This document shows, one piece after another, positions 25,906-34,257 of a DNA stretch of 64,000 nucleotides. Source of the DNA: an uncultured Lachnospiraceae bacterium (lineage in GTDB: Bacteria; Bacillota; Clostridia; Lachnospirales; Lachnospiraceae). Where the stretch lies: NCBI GenBank assembly GCA_910585005.1, contig CAJUCN010000004.1, forward strand, positions 124,001-188,000. The letters are read 5' to 3'. A program made the position numbers and the translations under genes. How positions within the stretch are numbered: position 1 is the first letter of the stretch; each line of letters opens with the position of its first letter. The notes under the pieces were generated by a model. That model had not been told where the DNA came from and made no database searches. It saw nothing but the letters and a program-made list of their open reading frames with translations.

Positions 25906-27080
25906 TTATTTCAAAAGTATGGGAGAAACAATTGCTGTTTCTGATGGATGAAAAAAATCGTCCGCAGCTAATAAAAGTGATTCCCCATTTAGAGGAAAGT
26001 GATCTTATTGGAAATATTTATATTGGACGGGTGAATGAGGTCATTCCCAGTATCCAGGGCGCTTTTATTTCGGTAGGCAGTAATCAGCAGGTTTTCCTTC
26101 CATTCAAAGAATATCCGGTGCAGGAGGATTCCTCAGGTGCCGAAAAGCCATCCGCCCTGCTGCGCCAGGGAGATGAATTTCCCGTTCAGGTTACCATCCC
26201 TGCCATGAAGACAAAGCTTCCGTCTGTCTCAGCAAAGCTATGTCTGACAGGAAAGTACTGTGTTTGCCAGGCTTATGGACATGGAATACACTTTTCAAAA
26301 AAACTTGATAAAGTAAAATGCATCGAATTAAAGAAGGCTATTATGGATGCGGATATCCTAGAGAGAAAGAAATATGGATTTACGATCCGCACCAATGCAG
26401 GGCTGCTCTCTGACTTGGAACCACTTTTTGGGGAAATGAGACAATTTACCGAAAAGCTGGATGAGATCTTTCAAAACGGCAAGCATCGTGTGGCCCATAG
26501 CTGTCTGTACCGCGCAGAAAATGAAGTGGTTAAAACAGTCAAAGACATTCCCATTAGCCAGTATGAAGAGATTGTAACTGACCTGGCTCAAATTTGTGAA
26601 TTATTAAAAGAGAGTGTGGAACCCGGATGTCTGCGGTTTTATGAAGACGTGCAGTATTCTTTGGCAAAGCTTTATAGTTTGGAGACTCACATAAAGCAGG
26701 CATTGTCCAAAACGGTGTGGCTTCCATGCGGCGGTTATCTTGTTATTGAACCGACGGAGGCAATGACTGTAATTGATGTAAATTCCGGGAAAGGAAGTAA
26801 TGTAAAGGGAACCACCAAAGAACAGTTGTACCTTAAGGTTAACAGGGAAGCGGCTATAGAAATTGCCAGACAGATCCGGCTGCGGAATTTGTCAGGAATG
26901 ATCATGGTAGATTTTATTAGCATGGAGTCGGCAAAGGATGAACAGATTTTGTTAGAGGATCTGGACAAATTTCTGAAAATGGATTCTGTAAAGACCAGGC
27001 TTGTGGATATGACAGCTTTGGGGATTGTAGAAATTACCCGGAAGAAAGAAAGCCGGCCGCTTGCCGAATTCATGCAATAA
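25893..27080 (+). CDS. rng: Ribonuclease G/E family endoribonuclease, lacking the zinc-link
   Basis: A 395-residue member of the RNase E/G family, acting in RNA processing and decay. An S1 domain covers about 35-115 (GNIYIGRVNEVIPSIQGAFISVG), followed by the RNase H-like and catalytic DNase I-like regions. The metal-binding aspartates are Asp295 (MTVIDVNSGK) and Asp340 (MIMVDFISM). The protein ends at RKKESRPLAEFMQ, just where E. coli enzymes continue into the CPxC zinc-link and small domain, so those parts are missing and the enzyme may dimerise differently. It completes the radical SAM operon. Confidence 0.88.
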   Translation: MGKIIISKVWEKQLLFLMDEKNRPQLIKVIPHLEESDLIGNIYIGRVNEVIPSIQGAFISVGSNQQVFLPFKEYPVQEDSSGAEKPSALLRQGDEFPVQVTIPAMKTKLPSVSAKLCLTGKYCVCQAYGHGIHFSKKLDKVKCIELKKAIMDADILERKKYGFTIRTNAGLLSDLEPLFGEMRQFTEKLDEIFQNGKHRVAHSCLYRAENEVVKTVKDIPISQYEEIVTDLAQICELLKESVEPGCLRFYEDVQYSLAKLYSLETHIKQALSKTVWLPCGGYLVIEPTEAMTVIDVNSGKGSNVKGTTKEQLYLKVNREAAIEIARQIRLRNLSGMIMVDFISMESAKDEQILLEDLDKFLKMDSVKTRLVDMTALGIVEITRKKESRPLAEFMQ

Positions 27081-27081
27081 T

Positions 27082-27109
27082 TTGACATTTAATTTTTTTG
27101 TGATAAAAT
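27082..27109 (+). promoter_or_regulatory. Sigma-A promoter of the M23-like / bactofilin operon
   Basis: TTGACA (27082-27087), a 16-bp spacer and TAAAAT (27104-27109), preceded by TGA as an extended -10, lie immediately after the RNase G stop codon. Confidence 0.75.
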
Positions 27110-27180
27110 TTATTTATAGTAGCCTTAAAATGTAAACAAAGCTTTATTGTCGGTTTTTGCGGCAGGATGGAGATATTCCC

Positions 27181-27903
27181 ATGAATGGACAAAAACATAA
27201 ACGGAAGGAATCCTTTTCCATTCTTCTCATTTCCCATACCGGGCAGGATAATAAACATTTTTGTATTTCATCAGGTTCTCTGCGGTTGTTTGTCATTATT
27301 CCTGTGTTGATAGTTGTTATTCTTGTGGGGCTTATTTATACTGTTTGGGCTAGTTACGGAAATGAAGCGATACTTCGTGGCCAGATAAATGCCCAGGCAC
27401 AGCAGATCAAGCAGTTGGAAGATGAAAAGGAAGCATTGAGCAGTGAAAATCTCGCATTGGTGTCTGAAAATGAAACTCTTCGCGGGCAGGAAGAGCGTCC
27501 AGAAGATTTCATGGCAGAGGAAACCCAGACAGATTCCACGTTCCCCAGCAGGTATCCCAGTTCGGAAACAGGAATGCTTGCGGAGACATATTCGGAAGAC
27601 CACCCGTATCTTTCCATTAGTATGCAGGCGGGAGGAAGCATTGTAGCTGCCGGCGATGGGACAGTGGTTTCGGTAGGCGCTGATGATACCTATCCGTTGA
27701 TTATTGAAATCGAACACGGCAATGGTTACCGGACGCGTTATATGTGCAGGCAGGATGCAGGCAATAGGCCGGAAGAAGGTACGCAGGTTCGTGTGGGGGA
27801 TACTCTGGTTACTATTGAGGCGGAAACCGCTCAGCTTGATTATCAGGTTATTTTGGAAGATCAGCCGATCGATCCGTTGATGATATTAGATGCAAAAGGA
27901 TAA
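27181..27903 (+). CDS. Membrane-anchored M23-peptidase-like protein with lost zinc ligands
   Basis: A 240-residue protein: a basic N terminus, one transmembrane helix (about 36-56), a coiled coil (about 60-102), an acidic linker, and an M23/LytM-like beta domain (about 148-236; GGSIVAAGDGTVVSVG, IEIEHGNGYRTRYM). The zinc ligands of active M23 enzymes are missing: the His of the usual YxHL is replaced in YMCR (Cys189), and the HxH motif is replaced by LDYQV (Asp220). It is therefore probably a non-catalytic wall-binding or activator domain, in the manner of EnvC-type proteins. The bactofilin gene directly downstream matches the known M23-bactofilin pairing. ATG 27181 has GGATGGAGA upstream. 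Confidence 0.82.
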   Translation: MNGQKHKRKESFSILLISHTGQDNKHFCISSGSLRLFVIIPVLIVVILVGLIYTVWASYGNEAILRGQINAQAQQIKQLEDEKEALSSENLALVSENETLRGQEERPEDFMAEETQTDSTFPSRYPSSETGMLAETYSEDHPYLSISMQAGGSIVAAGDGTVVSVGADDTYPLIIEIEHGNGYRTRYMCRQDAGNRPEEGTQVRVGDTLVTIEAETAQLDYQVILEDQPIDPLMILDAKG

Positions 27904-27916
27904 AAGGAGGAAAATT

Positions 27917-28321
27917 ATGTTGGGAAAAAATAAAAATGCAGCTTATGTGGATGATCCACATGCAAAGGTAGGCACATTGATCGGTAAGGGTACTACTTTT
28001 GACGGTGATTTATCCTCTTCCGAAGCAATTCGGGTTGACGGTGTAATAAATGGAAACTGTACTTGCGGGAGCAAATTGATCCTTAGTCCGGACGGACAGG
28101 TAAAAGGGAATATTTCTGCCCAGAGTGTCCTTGTTTCCGGTCAGGTTGACGGTGATATCACAGCTCGCGGAAAATTGGAGATTCTCTCTACCGGAAAGAT
28201 TTCAGGAAATATTATTGCCGGTTCCCTTGTGATTGATGAAGGCGCTTGCTTTGATGGAAGATGTACGATGACGACGGAAACATCTCCATCGTCAGTTCCG
28301 GCTGAGGATGAGGAATATTAG
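27917..28321 (+). CDS. Bactofilin (polymer-forming cytoskeletal protein)
   Basis: A 134-residue bactofilin. The beta-helical core spans about residues 20-110 (GTTFDGDLSSSEAIRVDGVINGNC, GQVKGNISAQSVLVSGQVDGDITA), with short disordered tails. Bactofilins form membrane-bound filaments that position wall enzymes. The start ATG 27917 follows a strong AAGGAGGAAAATT ribosome binding site, 13 bp after the stop of the M23-like gene. Two genes this close in this order suggest that the filament recruits or localises the degenerate peptidase. Confidence 0.93.
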   Translation: MLGKNKNAAYVDDPHAKVGTLIGKGTTFDGDLSSSEAIRVDGVINGNCTCGSKLILSPDGQVKGNISAQSVLVSGQVDGDITARGKLEILSTGKISGNIIAGSLVIDEGACFDGRCTMTTETSPSSVPAEDEEY

Positions 28322-28468
28322 GGATTGTATCAGATGTAATTTAAGTTTCAGGAGAAAGGGATGCAGTTTTGATACAGGTGTTATCTATAATAGCAGTATG
28401 GATTAACAAGGTAGAACCGTTAGTCTGTGCTGCTTTTTGTGACATTGATTGGAAAGGATCATGAACAG

Positions 28469-30265
28469 GTGAAAAAATATCTTCTTTTTGTATTTATTGC
28501 AAGTCTTTTAACCCTGTTAGCAGTTTACGTTGTTAAATACCGGCAAACAGGTATTGGGCAGAATGATCTTAATGATATCGTAACGATTCCGGGGCCAATC
28601 ATAGAGCCGAAAGAGTTTTCTGAAGATGACAAAAAAAGTAATGAGACATATGATCCTGTAGAGGAGTCAAACAATCCATATGCTGAGTACAGGGAAACAT
28701 TCAGCGGCTATTATTTGTATGATATTTATGAGACAAATAAAAAAAGTGAGGCAGACGGGGACTGGTTTGTGGAAGGCAGTGAAAAATTTGCTTATCATAA
28801 ACAATTTGATCCCCTTCATGACGAAAATTTAAATTTTGAATGGAGTATTGAACTTTCGGAAATGGAGGGGACAGATCCACTTTCAGATTCTTTGAATCAA
28901 TATCATCGAGAACTCTTTGAAGAGCAGAAGACTCTTATGGAAACGCATCAAAAAGAAATGATGGAAATGGAACCGGATGAAATAAGGGATCGCTGGATGT
29001 CCATTCGTTTTTCAAACAATCTATCTACACGAGCCTCATTTAAATGGGGAAATGTTTTTACTGTTGTTGATATGGAAAATACCCAGGACCGGAGGTGCTG
29101 GCCTATTATAGCAAATTTTAACAGCGTGTCCGGAAAGCGGTATGAATTGGAGGATTTATTCTGCATAGAAAATTATAGGGAAAAGTTATCTGAAATTGTC
29201 AGGGAAGAAAAAAACGTACCTGGCGGGCTTTCAGAATCGTTTTCGTTTCTGATGGGGGATCAGGGATTATTACTCATGGATGCTTCCTGGCCGCCAATAG
29301 AACCGCTCCCCTTGATTGAATGGGAAATACTGGAAGATATGATGGCCCCTGAAATTTGGAAAGACATTCATACAAGGAGAACTGCTTCTGAAATTGCATA
29401 TGAAGAGTTTCTTAATGGACAGAGGGAAGTTTTTATTGAAAAAGAGAACACGGACTTTCTAAAGTACCTTCTTGAGGATAATTATTGCAGCCATCTGTCT
29501 ATGGAAGATATTTTAAAGACGCTGGGAGAGAATTATGATCTGGAACAATATAATAATGACCATCGGATTGAAACCATAGAGTATACCTTTATAGACAGTT
29601 ATCATATAGGAAAAAAAGAACTTGCCGTTAAATTTACCTTTTCCTGTGGCGTTGAACATATAAACATAGTCTTTATTATTGTATATGAAGATGGCATACT
29701 TTATCTTCGTCATGTTTTTGATTCATGGAACCGATTTGGGGCGGATCTGTATGAGCACGGGCTCATAAAAAGTTGGGGAAGCGGCGGTGCATCCACAGCC
29801 TATGAAGGAGAAGATTTTCTAGACAAAGACGGAAGAGCGCAGACGGTCTATAAAGCTGTTTTGAACTGGGGCCAATACGAACCGGAATTATTTGAACAGA
29901 TATTTGGATCAAGCGAATCCTCCATGACCATGATTCTTTTAAAAATGGAATACAGCATTTGGGATAAAACGTATGTTTGTCTGCAAAAACCAGACAAAGA
30001 TGAACTGAAGGAATTCTTGGGCATAGATCTAATGCAGGAAACCTTTGATGAAAAATGGAAGGAATTCTGTAAACGATATGAACAAAAAAACGGAAGGCTT
30101 TATACCATGGAAGAGATTGATGAGCAGATTTGGAGACGCCGGAGAGAGCTTGGGATTTTGGAACAATGGGTAGAAACAACAAAGCCAGACTGGAAAGCGG
30201 TAAATCATCCGGCTTACAAACAATATGTGAAAGAGATTGACGCGATTTATGTTGGAAAATTATGA
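28469..30265 (+). CDS. Exported or membrane-anchored protein of unknown function with DUF3298-like segment
   Basis: A 598-residue protein not assigned to any named family. An N-terminal hydrophobic helix follows a basic start (MKKYLLFVFIASLL), acting as a signal or anchor. A low-complexity acidic linker follows, then a large acidic extracellular part rich in Glu, Asp, Trp and Tyr. The segment NFNSVSGKRYELEDLF resembles the strand-turn motif of DUF3298/RsiV-type domains. The GTG at 28469 with AAAGGA about 10 bases upstream is preferred over the GTG at 28427, since it gives a normal signal-type N terminus. It lies between the bactofilin and the L21 leader, where no gene is normally expected, so it may be accessory. 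Confidence 0.65.
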   Translation: MKKYLLFVFIASLLTLLAVYVVKYRQTGIGQNDLNDIVTIPGPIIEPKEFSEDDKKSNETYDPVEESNNPYAEYRETFSGYYLYDIYETNKKSEADGDWFVEGSEKFAYHKQFDPLHDENLNFEWSIELSEMEGTDPLSDSLNQYHRELFEEQKTLMETHQKEMMEMEPDEIRDRWMSIRFSNNLSTRASFKWGNVFTVVDMENTQDRRCWPIIANFNSVSGKRYELEDLFCIENYREKLSEIVREEKNVPGGLSESFSFLMGDQGLLLMDASWPPIEPLPLIEWEILEDMMAPEIWKDIHTRRTASEIAYEEFLNGQREVFIEKENTDFLKYLLEDNYCSHLSMEDILKTLGENYDLEQYNNDHRIETIEYTFIDSYHIGKKELAVKFTFSCGVEHINIVFIIVYEDGILYLRHVFDSWNRFGADLYEHGLIKSWGSGGASTAYEGEDFLDKDGRAQTVYKAVLNWGQYEPELFEQIFGSSESSMTMILLKMEYSIWDKTYVCLQKPDKDELKEFLGIDLMQETFDEKWKEFCKRYEQKNGRLYTMEEIDEQIWRRRRELGILEQWVETTKPDWKAVNHPAYKQYVKEIDAIYVGKL

Positions 30266-30275
30266 AAATGTAGTC

Positions 30276-30304
30276 TTGACAATAGCTAGTTTGGATGCTA
30301 TAGT
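30276..30304 (+). promoter_or_regulatory. Sigma-A promoter of the rplU operon
   Basis: TTGACA (30276-30281), a 17-bp spacer and TATAGT (30299-30304), preceded by TGC as an extended -10. This is among the strongest promoters in the window and drives the L21 leader. Confidence 0.85.
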
Positions 30305-30310
30305 TTATGA

Positions 30311-30400
30311 GTATGCCGCATAACGAGGTCGAAGTGTGCCTGTCGGCGCCACCGCAGTTAGCGAGAAACATCAGTAATACTGATGAGAAGGAGGTATTCC
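30311..30400 (+). ncRNA. L21 ribosomal protein leader (autoregulatory mRNA structure)
   Basis: The untranslated leader between the promoter and rplU contains paired segments including GGCGCC and a CATCAG/CTGATG hairpin just before the AGAAGGAGG ribosome binding site. Position, length (about 90 nt) and character match the L21 leader family, in which L21 or a related ligand represses its own operon. Identification is by context and pattern. A covariance-model match was not run. Confidence 0.65.
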
Positions 30401-30402
30401 AT

Positions 30403-30708
30403 ATGTACGCAATCATTGTAACAGGCGGAAAACAGTACAAGGTTTCTGAAGGCGACGTGCTTAAAGTGGAAAAGCTTGATGCCCAGCCCGGAGATACTGT
30501 GACATTTGATCAGGTTGTTGCTGTAAGCGATAAGGAACTTAAGGTTGCTGGCGATGTAAAGGGTGCAAGCGTATCTGCAACTGTTATGGAACAGGGCAAG
30601 CATCGTAAAGTAATTGTTTACAAGTATAAGAGAAAAACCGGATATCATAAGAAAAATGGTCACAGGCAAGCATACACACAGGTTAAGATTGACAAGATCA
30701 ATGCTTAA
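30403..30708 (+). CDS. rplU: 50S ribosomal protein L21
   Basis: A 101-residue ribosomal protein beginning MYAIIVTGGKQYKVSEGD, with the conserved C-terminal block KYKRKTGYHKKNGHRQAYTQVKI. It binds 23S rRNA in the large subunit. ATG 30403 is set by GGAGG, and an upstream in-frame ATG at 30307 lies inside the leader and is not used. It is the first gene of rplU-prp-rpmA. Confidence 0.98.
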   Translation: MYAIIVTGGKQYKVSEGDVLKVEKLDAQPGDTVTFDQVVAVSDKELKVAGDVKGASVSATVMEQGKHRKVIVYKYKRKTGYHKKNGHRQAYTQVKIDKINA

Positions 30709-30725
30709 AGTGTGAAAAAGTTAAG

Positions 30726-31055
30726 ATGACAACCATAATGATTATAAGATCCAAAAATGGGAACTATAAGCAAATGACTTGTATGGGTCATGCCGGCTAT
30801 GCTGATGCTGGCGAAGACATTGTCTGTGCAGCCATATCTATGTTGGTGATCAATACCATCAATTCCCTTGAGGTATTGACGGATGCTAAGATGCAGGTAG
30901 ATGTTAAGGAAGATACTGGCAGGATTGGCCTTGTGTTTGAGGAAGATCTGAAAAAAGACGGTGTCCTTCTTATGGATTCTCTTGTTCTTGGATTAAAAAG
31001 CATTGTAAAGCAATACGGCAGGCAGTATTTAAAACTTAAATTCAGGGAGGTGTAA
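30726..31055 (+). CDS. prp: Ribosomal-processing cysteine protease Prp
   Basis: A 109-residue cysteine protease that removes the N-terminal extension of L27 in Firmicutes. The catalytic His22 and Cys34 lie in GHAGYADAGEDIVCAAIS, the family signature. It sits between rplU and rpmA, and L27 here carries the matching cleavage sequence, so the protease and its substrate are both present. Older names include YsxB. The ribosome binding site of rpmA lies within its last codons. Confidence 0.95.
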   Translation: MTTIMIIRSKNGNYKQMTCMGHAGYADAGEDIVCAAISMLVINTINSLEVLTDAKMQVDVKEDTGRIGLVFEEDLKKDGVLLMDSLVLGLKSIVKQYGRQYLKLKFREV

Positions 31056-31058
31056 AAC

Positions 31059-31343
31059 ATGTTAAAGCTGAACCTTCAATTTTTTGCTCATAAAAAAGGT
31101 GTTGGTTCTACCAAAAATGGTAGAGACTCCGAATCCAAAAGACTGGGTGCGAAAAGAGCTGACGGGCAGTTTGTAAAAGCTGGGAATATTTTATACAGAC
31201 AGCGCGGAACAAAGATCCATCCGGGTATCAATGTAGGGCGCGGTGGTGATGATACATTATTCGCAAAGGTCGATGGTGTACTTAGATTCGAAAGAGTAGG
31301 AAGAGACAAAAAGCAAGCTTCCGTTTATCCGGTAGAGAAATAG
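31059..31343 (+). CDS. rpmA: 50S ribosomal protein L27 with cleavable N-terminal extension
   Basis: A 94-residue L27. The first nine residues (MLKLNLQFF) are the extension removed by Prp between Phe9 and Ala10, leaving AHKKGVGSTKN as the mature N terminus, which reaches the peptidyl transferase centre. The conserved core (KRLGAKRADGQFVKAGNILYR, HPGINVGRGGDDTLFA) is present. It ends the first part of the operon at a strong terminator. Confidence 0.98.
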   Translation: MLKLNLQFFAHKKGVGSTKNGRDSESKRLGAKRADGQFVKAGNILYRQRGTKIHPGINVGRGGDDTLFAKVDGVLRFERVGRDKKQASVYPVEK

Positions 31344-31358
31344 TACGAATTATGCTTG

Positions 31359-31393
31359 GGCTTCAAACATCCTATTTGTTTGAAGCCTTTTTT
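31359..31393 (+). terminator. Rho-independent terminator between rpmA and obgE
   Basis: The stem GGCTTCAAAC/GTTTGAAGCC is followed by six T. It probably reduces read-through into obgE, which lies only 24 bp beyond. Confidence 0.9.
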
Positions 31394-31416
31394 ACCTATT
31401 TAGAAAGGAAATCAAT

Positions 31417-32709
31417 ATGTTTGCAGACAGGGCAAGGATCTATGTAAGAAGCGGCAAAGGAGGAGACGGCCATGTTTCTTTCCGGCGCGAAAAATATGTG
31501 CCAAATGGCGGGCCAGACGGAGGAGACGGAGGAAACGGCGGAAGCATCATTTTTGAAGTGGATGACGGATTGAATACGCTTACGGATTATCGTCATGTGA
31601 GAAAATATCATGCCGAGGACGGTGAAAATGGATCAAAGCGCAACTGCAGAGGCAAAAATGGTGAAGATCTGATCTTAAAGGTACCGGAAGGCACGGTGCT
31701 TAAGGAAGCGGAAAGCGGAAAAGTCATAGCGGATATGTCAGGAAGCAACAGACGTTTCCTGCTTCTTAAAGGAGGTCGTGGTGGCAATGGCAATCAGCAT
31801 TATGCCACAAGTACCATGCAAGTGCCCAAATATGCCCAGCCTGGCCAACCGGCAAAAGAACTTGAACTTTTGATGGAACTGAAAGTTATTGCGGATGTAG
31901 GGCTTGTGGGATTTCCTAATGTGGGTAAATCTACTTTTTTGACCAAAGTTTCTAATGCAAGGCCGAAAGTTGCCAATTATCATTTTACCACCTTAAATCC
32001 TCACCTTGGCGTAGTGGATCTTCCGGATGCAAAGGGGTTCGTGATCGCTGATATCCCTGGCTTGATCGAAGGCGCTTCGGAAGGAGTAGGGCTTGGTTTT
32101 GAGTTTTTACGTCACATTGAACGAACCAGGGTGATCATTCATATTGTAGATGCTGCTTCTACAGAAGGAAGAGATCCTATTGAGGATATCTATGCTATCA
32201 ATAAAGAATTAGAGGCGTATAATCCGGAGATTGCAAAGCGTCCTCAGGTGATTGCCGCGAACAAGACGGACATGCTCTATGAAGACGAAGGAAATTGTCC
32301 GATACAAAAAATAAAAGAGGAATTTGAACCGAAAGGGATTCCGGTATATCCTATTTCTGCCATCAGTGGAAAGGGGATCCGCCAGCTTCTTTATTGCGTA
32401 AGGGAAATGCTTGATAAACTTCCCGAGGAACCTGTTGTGTTTGAACAGGAATTTGACCCTGAATTTATGTTGGGGAACAGCAAGGAACCATATACAGTTA
32501 CTTTTGATGAAGAGACAGGAGAATACTTGGTGGAAGGCCCCAGAATAGAAAAAATGTTAGGGTATACCAACCTGGATTCTGAAAAAGGATTTGCCTTTTT
32601 CCAGAATTTCTTAAAGCTGAATGGAATTTTAGAGCAGCTTGAACAGCTTGGTATTGAAGAGGGCGATACGGTCCGAATGTATGGTCTTTCTTTTGATTAT
32701 TATAAGTAA
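31417..32709 (+). CDS. obgE: GTPase ObgE
   Basis: A 430-residue Obg GTPase with the full three-domain layout. The glycine-rich Obg fold is residues 1-158 (SGKGGDGHVSFRREKYVPNGGPDGGDGG). The GTPase domain has G1 GFPNVGKS at 165-172, switch region TTL at 191-193, and DIPG at 212-215. The C-terminal OCT domain covers about 345-430. The protein acts in late large-subunit assembly and stress control. YhbY follows after 24 bp, another ribosome assembly factor. Confidence 0.97.
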   Translation: MFADRARIYVRSGKGGDGHVSFRREKYVPNGGPDGGDGGNGGSIIFEVDDGLNTLTDYRHVRKYHAEDGENGSKRNCRGKNGEDLILKVPEGTVLKEAESGKVIADMSGSNRRFLLLKGGRGGNGNQHYATSTMQVPKYAQPGQPAKELELLMELKVIADVGLVGFPNVGKSTFLTKVSNARPKVANYHFTTLNPHLGVVDLPDAKGFVIADIPGLIEGASEGVGLGFEFLRHIERTRVIIHIVDAASTEGRDPIEDIYAINKELEAYNPEIAKRPQVIAANKTDMLYEDEGNCPIQKIKEEFEPKGIPVYPISAISGKGIRQLLYCVREMLDKLPEEPVVFEQEFDPEFMLGNSKEPYTVTFDEETGEYLVEGPRIEKMLGYTNLDSEKGFAFFQNFLKLNGILEQLEQLGIEEGDTVRMYGLSFDYYK

Positions 32710-32733
32710 TACGGAAAGGAGCATGAAATTGTT

Positions 32734-33024
32734 ATGACGAGTAAACAGCGTGCTTATTTAAAGGGGCTTGCCATGAATATAGAGCCGGTACTCCAAATCG
32801 GAAAAGCCTGTCTGACTCCGGAGGTAACAGAGGCAGTTAGTGAAACATTCAATACCCGGGAACTGGTAAAAATTGCCGTACTGAAAAACTGCATGGAAGA
32901 TCCCAGGGAAGTAGCCTCCATGTTGGCAGAACGAACCTCTTCCCAGGTGGTACAGGTCATTGGGAAAAAAATTGTGTTGTATAAGGAAAATAAAAATTTC
33001 AAAAAAATTGAGCTTCCTAAATAG
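32734..33024 (+). CDS. yhbY: Ribosome assembly RNA-binding protein YhbY (CRM domain)
   Basis: A 96-residue single CRM-domain protein. The motif SKQRAYLKGLAMNIEPVLQIGK and the loop NTRELVKIAVLKN are typical. It associates with pre-50S particles. It sits between obgE and nadD in the standard Firmicutes order and is probably co-transcribed with both. Confidence 0.93.
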   Translation: MTSKQRAYLKGLAMNIEPVLQIGKACLTPEVTEAVSETFNTRELVKIAVLKNCMEDPREVASMLAERTSSQVVQVIGKKIVLYKENKNFKKIELPK

Positions 33025-33044
33025 AGAAGAAAGAAGGGACGGAT

Positions 33045-33656
33045 ATGGAAAAGAAAATTGGCATTATGGGCGGAACTTTTAATCCGATCCATTTAGGGCA
33101 TCTTCTCCTTGCAGAACAGGCAAAAGAAGCCTTTGACTTGGATGAAGTACTTTTTATTCCCAGTGGAAATCCTTATATGAAAGATACTGCGCCAGTTCTT
33201 GATGGAAAGATCCGGGCGCGTATGACAGCGCTTGCTTTGGAAGGACATCCGTGCTTTTCTATCTCTTCCATAGAATTGGACAAATCTGGACCTACTTATA
33301 CTTATGAGACATTGGAAACATTAAAAGCTAAAAACCCTGATGATACCTATTATTTCCTTGTAGGCGCCGACAGCCTTCTTACAATGGAAACGTGGAAAAA
33401 TCCTGAGAGGATTTTTCAAAATTGTGTTGTGGCAGCATCGGTAAGGGGAACAGGAACAGAAGACAAGATCAGAAAGATTGCAACACATTTAATATATGAA
33501 TATCATGCAGACATCCGCATTCTCCCGGTGAGGTTTATAGATATTTCTTCTTCCGAGATTAGAGAGAGGATATCAAAAGGGAAATCCGTGCGCTATATGC
33601 TTCCAGAAAAAGTCTGGAACTACATTTATGATAACAATCTGTATCAGAATATCTAA
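33045..33656 (+). CDS. nadD: Nicotinate-nucleotide adenylyltransferase NadD
   Basis: A 203-residue nucleotidyltransferase that adenylylates nicotinate mononucleotide in NAD synthesis. The signature GIMGGTFNPIHLGHLLLAEQA contains GxFxPxHxGH, and ISSSEIRERISKGKSVRYMLP is the C-terminal ISSTxxR-like block. Its stop is directly followed by the ribosome binding site of yqeK. The obgE-yhbY-nadD-yqeK-rsfS order is conserved. Confidence 0.96.
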   Translation: MEKKIGIMGGTFNPIHLGHLLLAEQAKEAFDLDEVLFIPSGNPYMKDTAPVLDGKIRARMTALALEGHPCFSISSIELDKSGPTYTYETLETLKAKNPDDTYYFLVGADSLLTMETWKNPERIFQNCVVAASVRGTGTEDKIRKIATHLIYEYHADIRILPVRFIDISSSEIRERISKGKSVRYMLPEKVWNYIYDNNLYQNI

Positions 33657-33671
33657 ATGGAGGAATCCTAT

Positions 33672-34238
33672 ATGAAAACTGCCGACATCAAAAAGATCCG
33701 TAAAAAGATGGAAAAAATGTTAGATGCCAAACGTTTTGAGCATACGCTGGGAGTTGCCTACACAGCTTCCGCACTTGCAATGCGCTACGACGAAGACATA
33801 AACAAGGCGTTGACAGCAGGACTTTTGCATGATTGTGCGAAATGCATCAGCAATGAAAAGAAAATTGCCATCTGTGAAAAACATAATATCCCTATCAATG
33901 AGGTAGAACGTGAAAACCCTTTTCTTCTTCATGCTAAGGTAGGAAGTTATATGGCAATGAAGCAGTTTAATATCCATGACCAGGATGTGATTAACGCGAT
34001 CTTAAACCATACGACCGGAAGGCCAGGGATGTCACAGCTTGAAAAGATAATTTATGTTGCTGACTATATTGAGCCTGGAAGAAGACAGGCCCCAAACCTG
34101 CAGCAGATCAGAAAAGAGGCATTTCAGGATTTGGACAGGGCGCTTGTTATGATCTTAGGAGATACGCTTCAGTATTTGAAAAGTACAGGTATGCCTGTGG
34201 ACAGTATGACGCAAAAAACATATGATTTTTATATTTAA
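33672..34238 (+). CDS. yqeK: HD-domain diadenosine tetraphosphatase YqeK
   Basis: A 188-residue HD-superfamily hydrolase. The metal-binding residues are in RFEHTLGVAYTA, LLHDCAKC and HAKVGSYMA. Family members split Ap4A symmetrically into two ADP. ATG 33672 is preferred to ATG 33657 because the earlier codon overlaps the GGAGGA ribosome binding site. It lies between nadD and rsfS. Confidence 0.93.
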   Translation: MKTADIKKIRKKMEKMLDAKRFEHTLGVAYTASALAMRYDEDINKALTAGLLHDCAKCISNEKKIAICEKHNIPINEVERENPFLLHAKVGSYMAMKQFNIHDQDVINAILNHTTGRPGMSQLEKIIYVADYIEPGRRQAPNLQQIRKEAFQDLDRALVMILGDTLQYLKSTGMPVDSMTQKTYDFYI

Positions 34239-34257
34239 AGAAAAATGGAGGAATATT

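Noticed and set aside
28386..28391. TATAAT upstream of the unknown exported protein as a promoter
   Set aside because: A -10-like box is present, but no -35 resembles the consensus at proper spacing.
30307..30402. N-terminal extension of L21
   Set aside because: The sequence belongs to the structured leader, and L21 begins MYAIIV at 30403.
29763..30440. Minus-strand open frame across the end of the unknown exported protein and the L21 leader
   Set aside because: It covers the rplU promoter, leader and start, and lacks a ribosome binding site and any recognisable domain.
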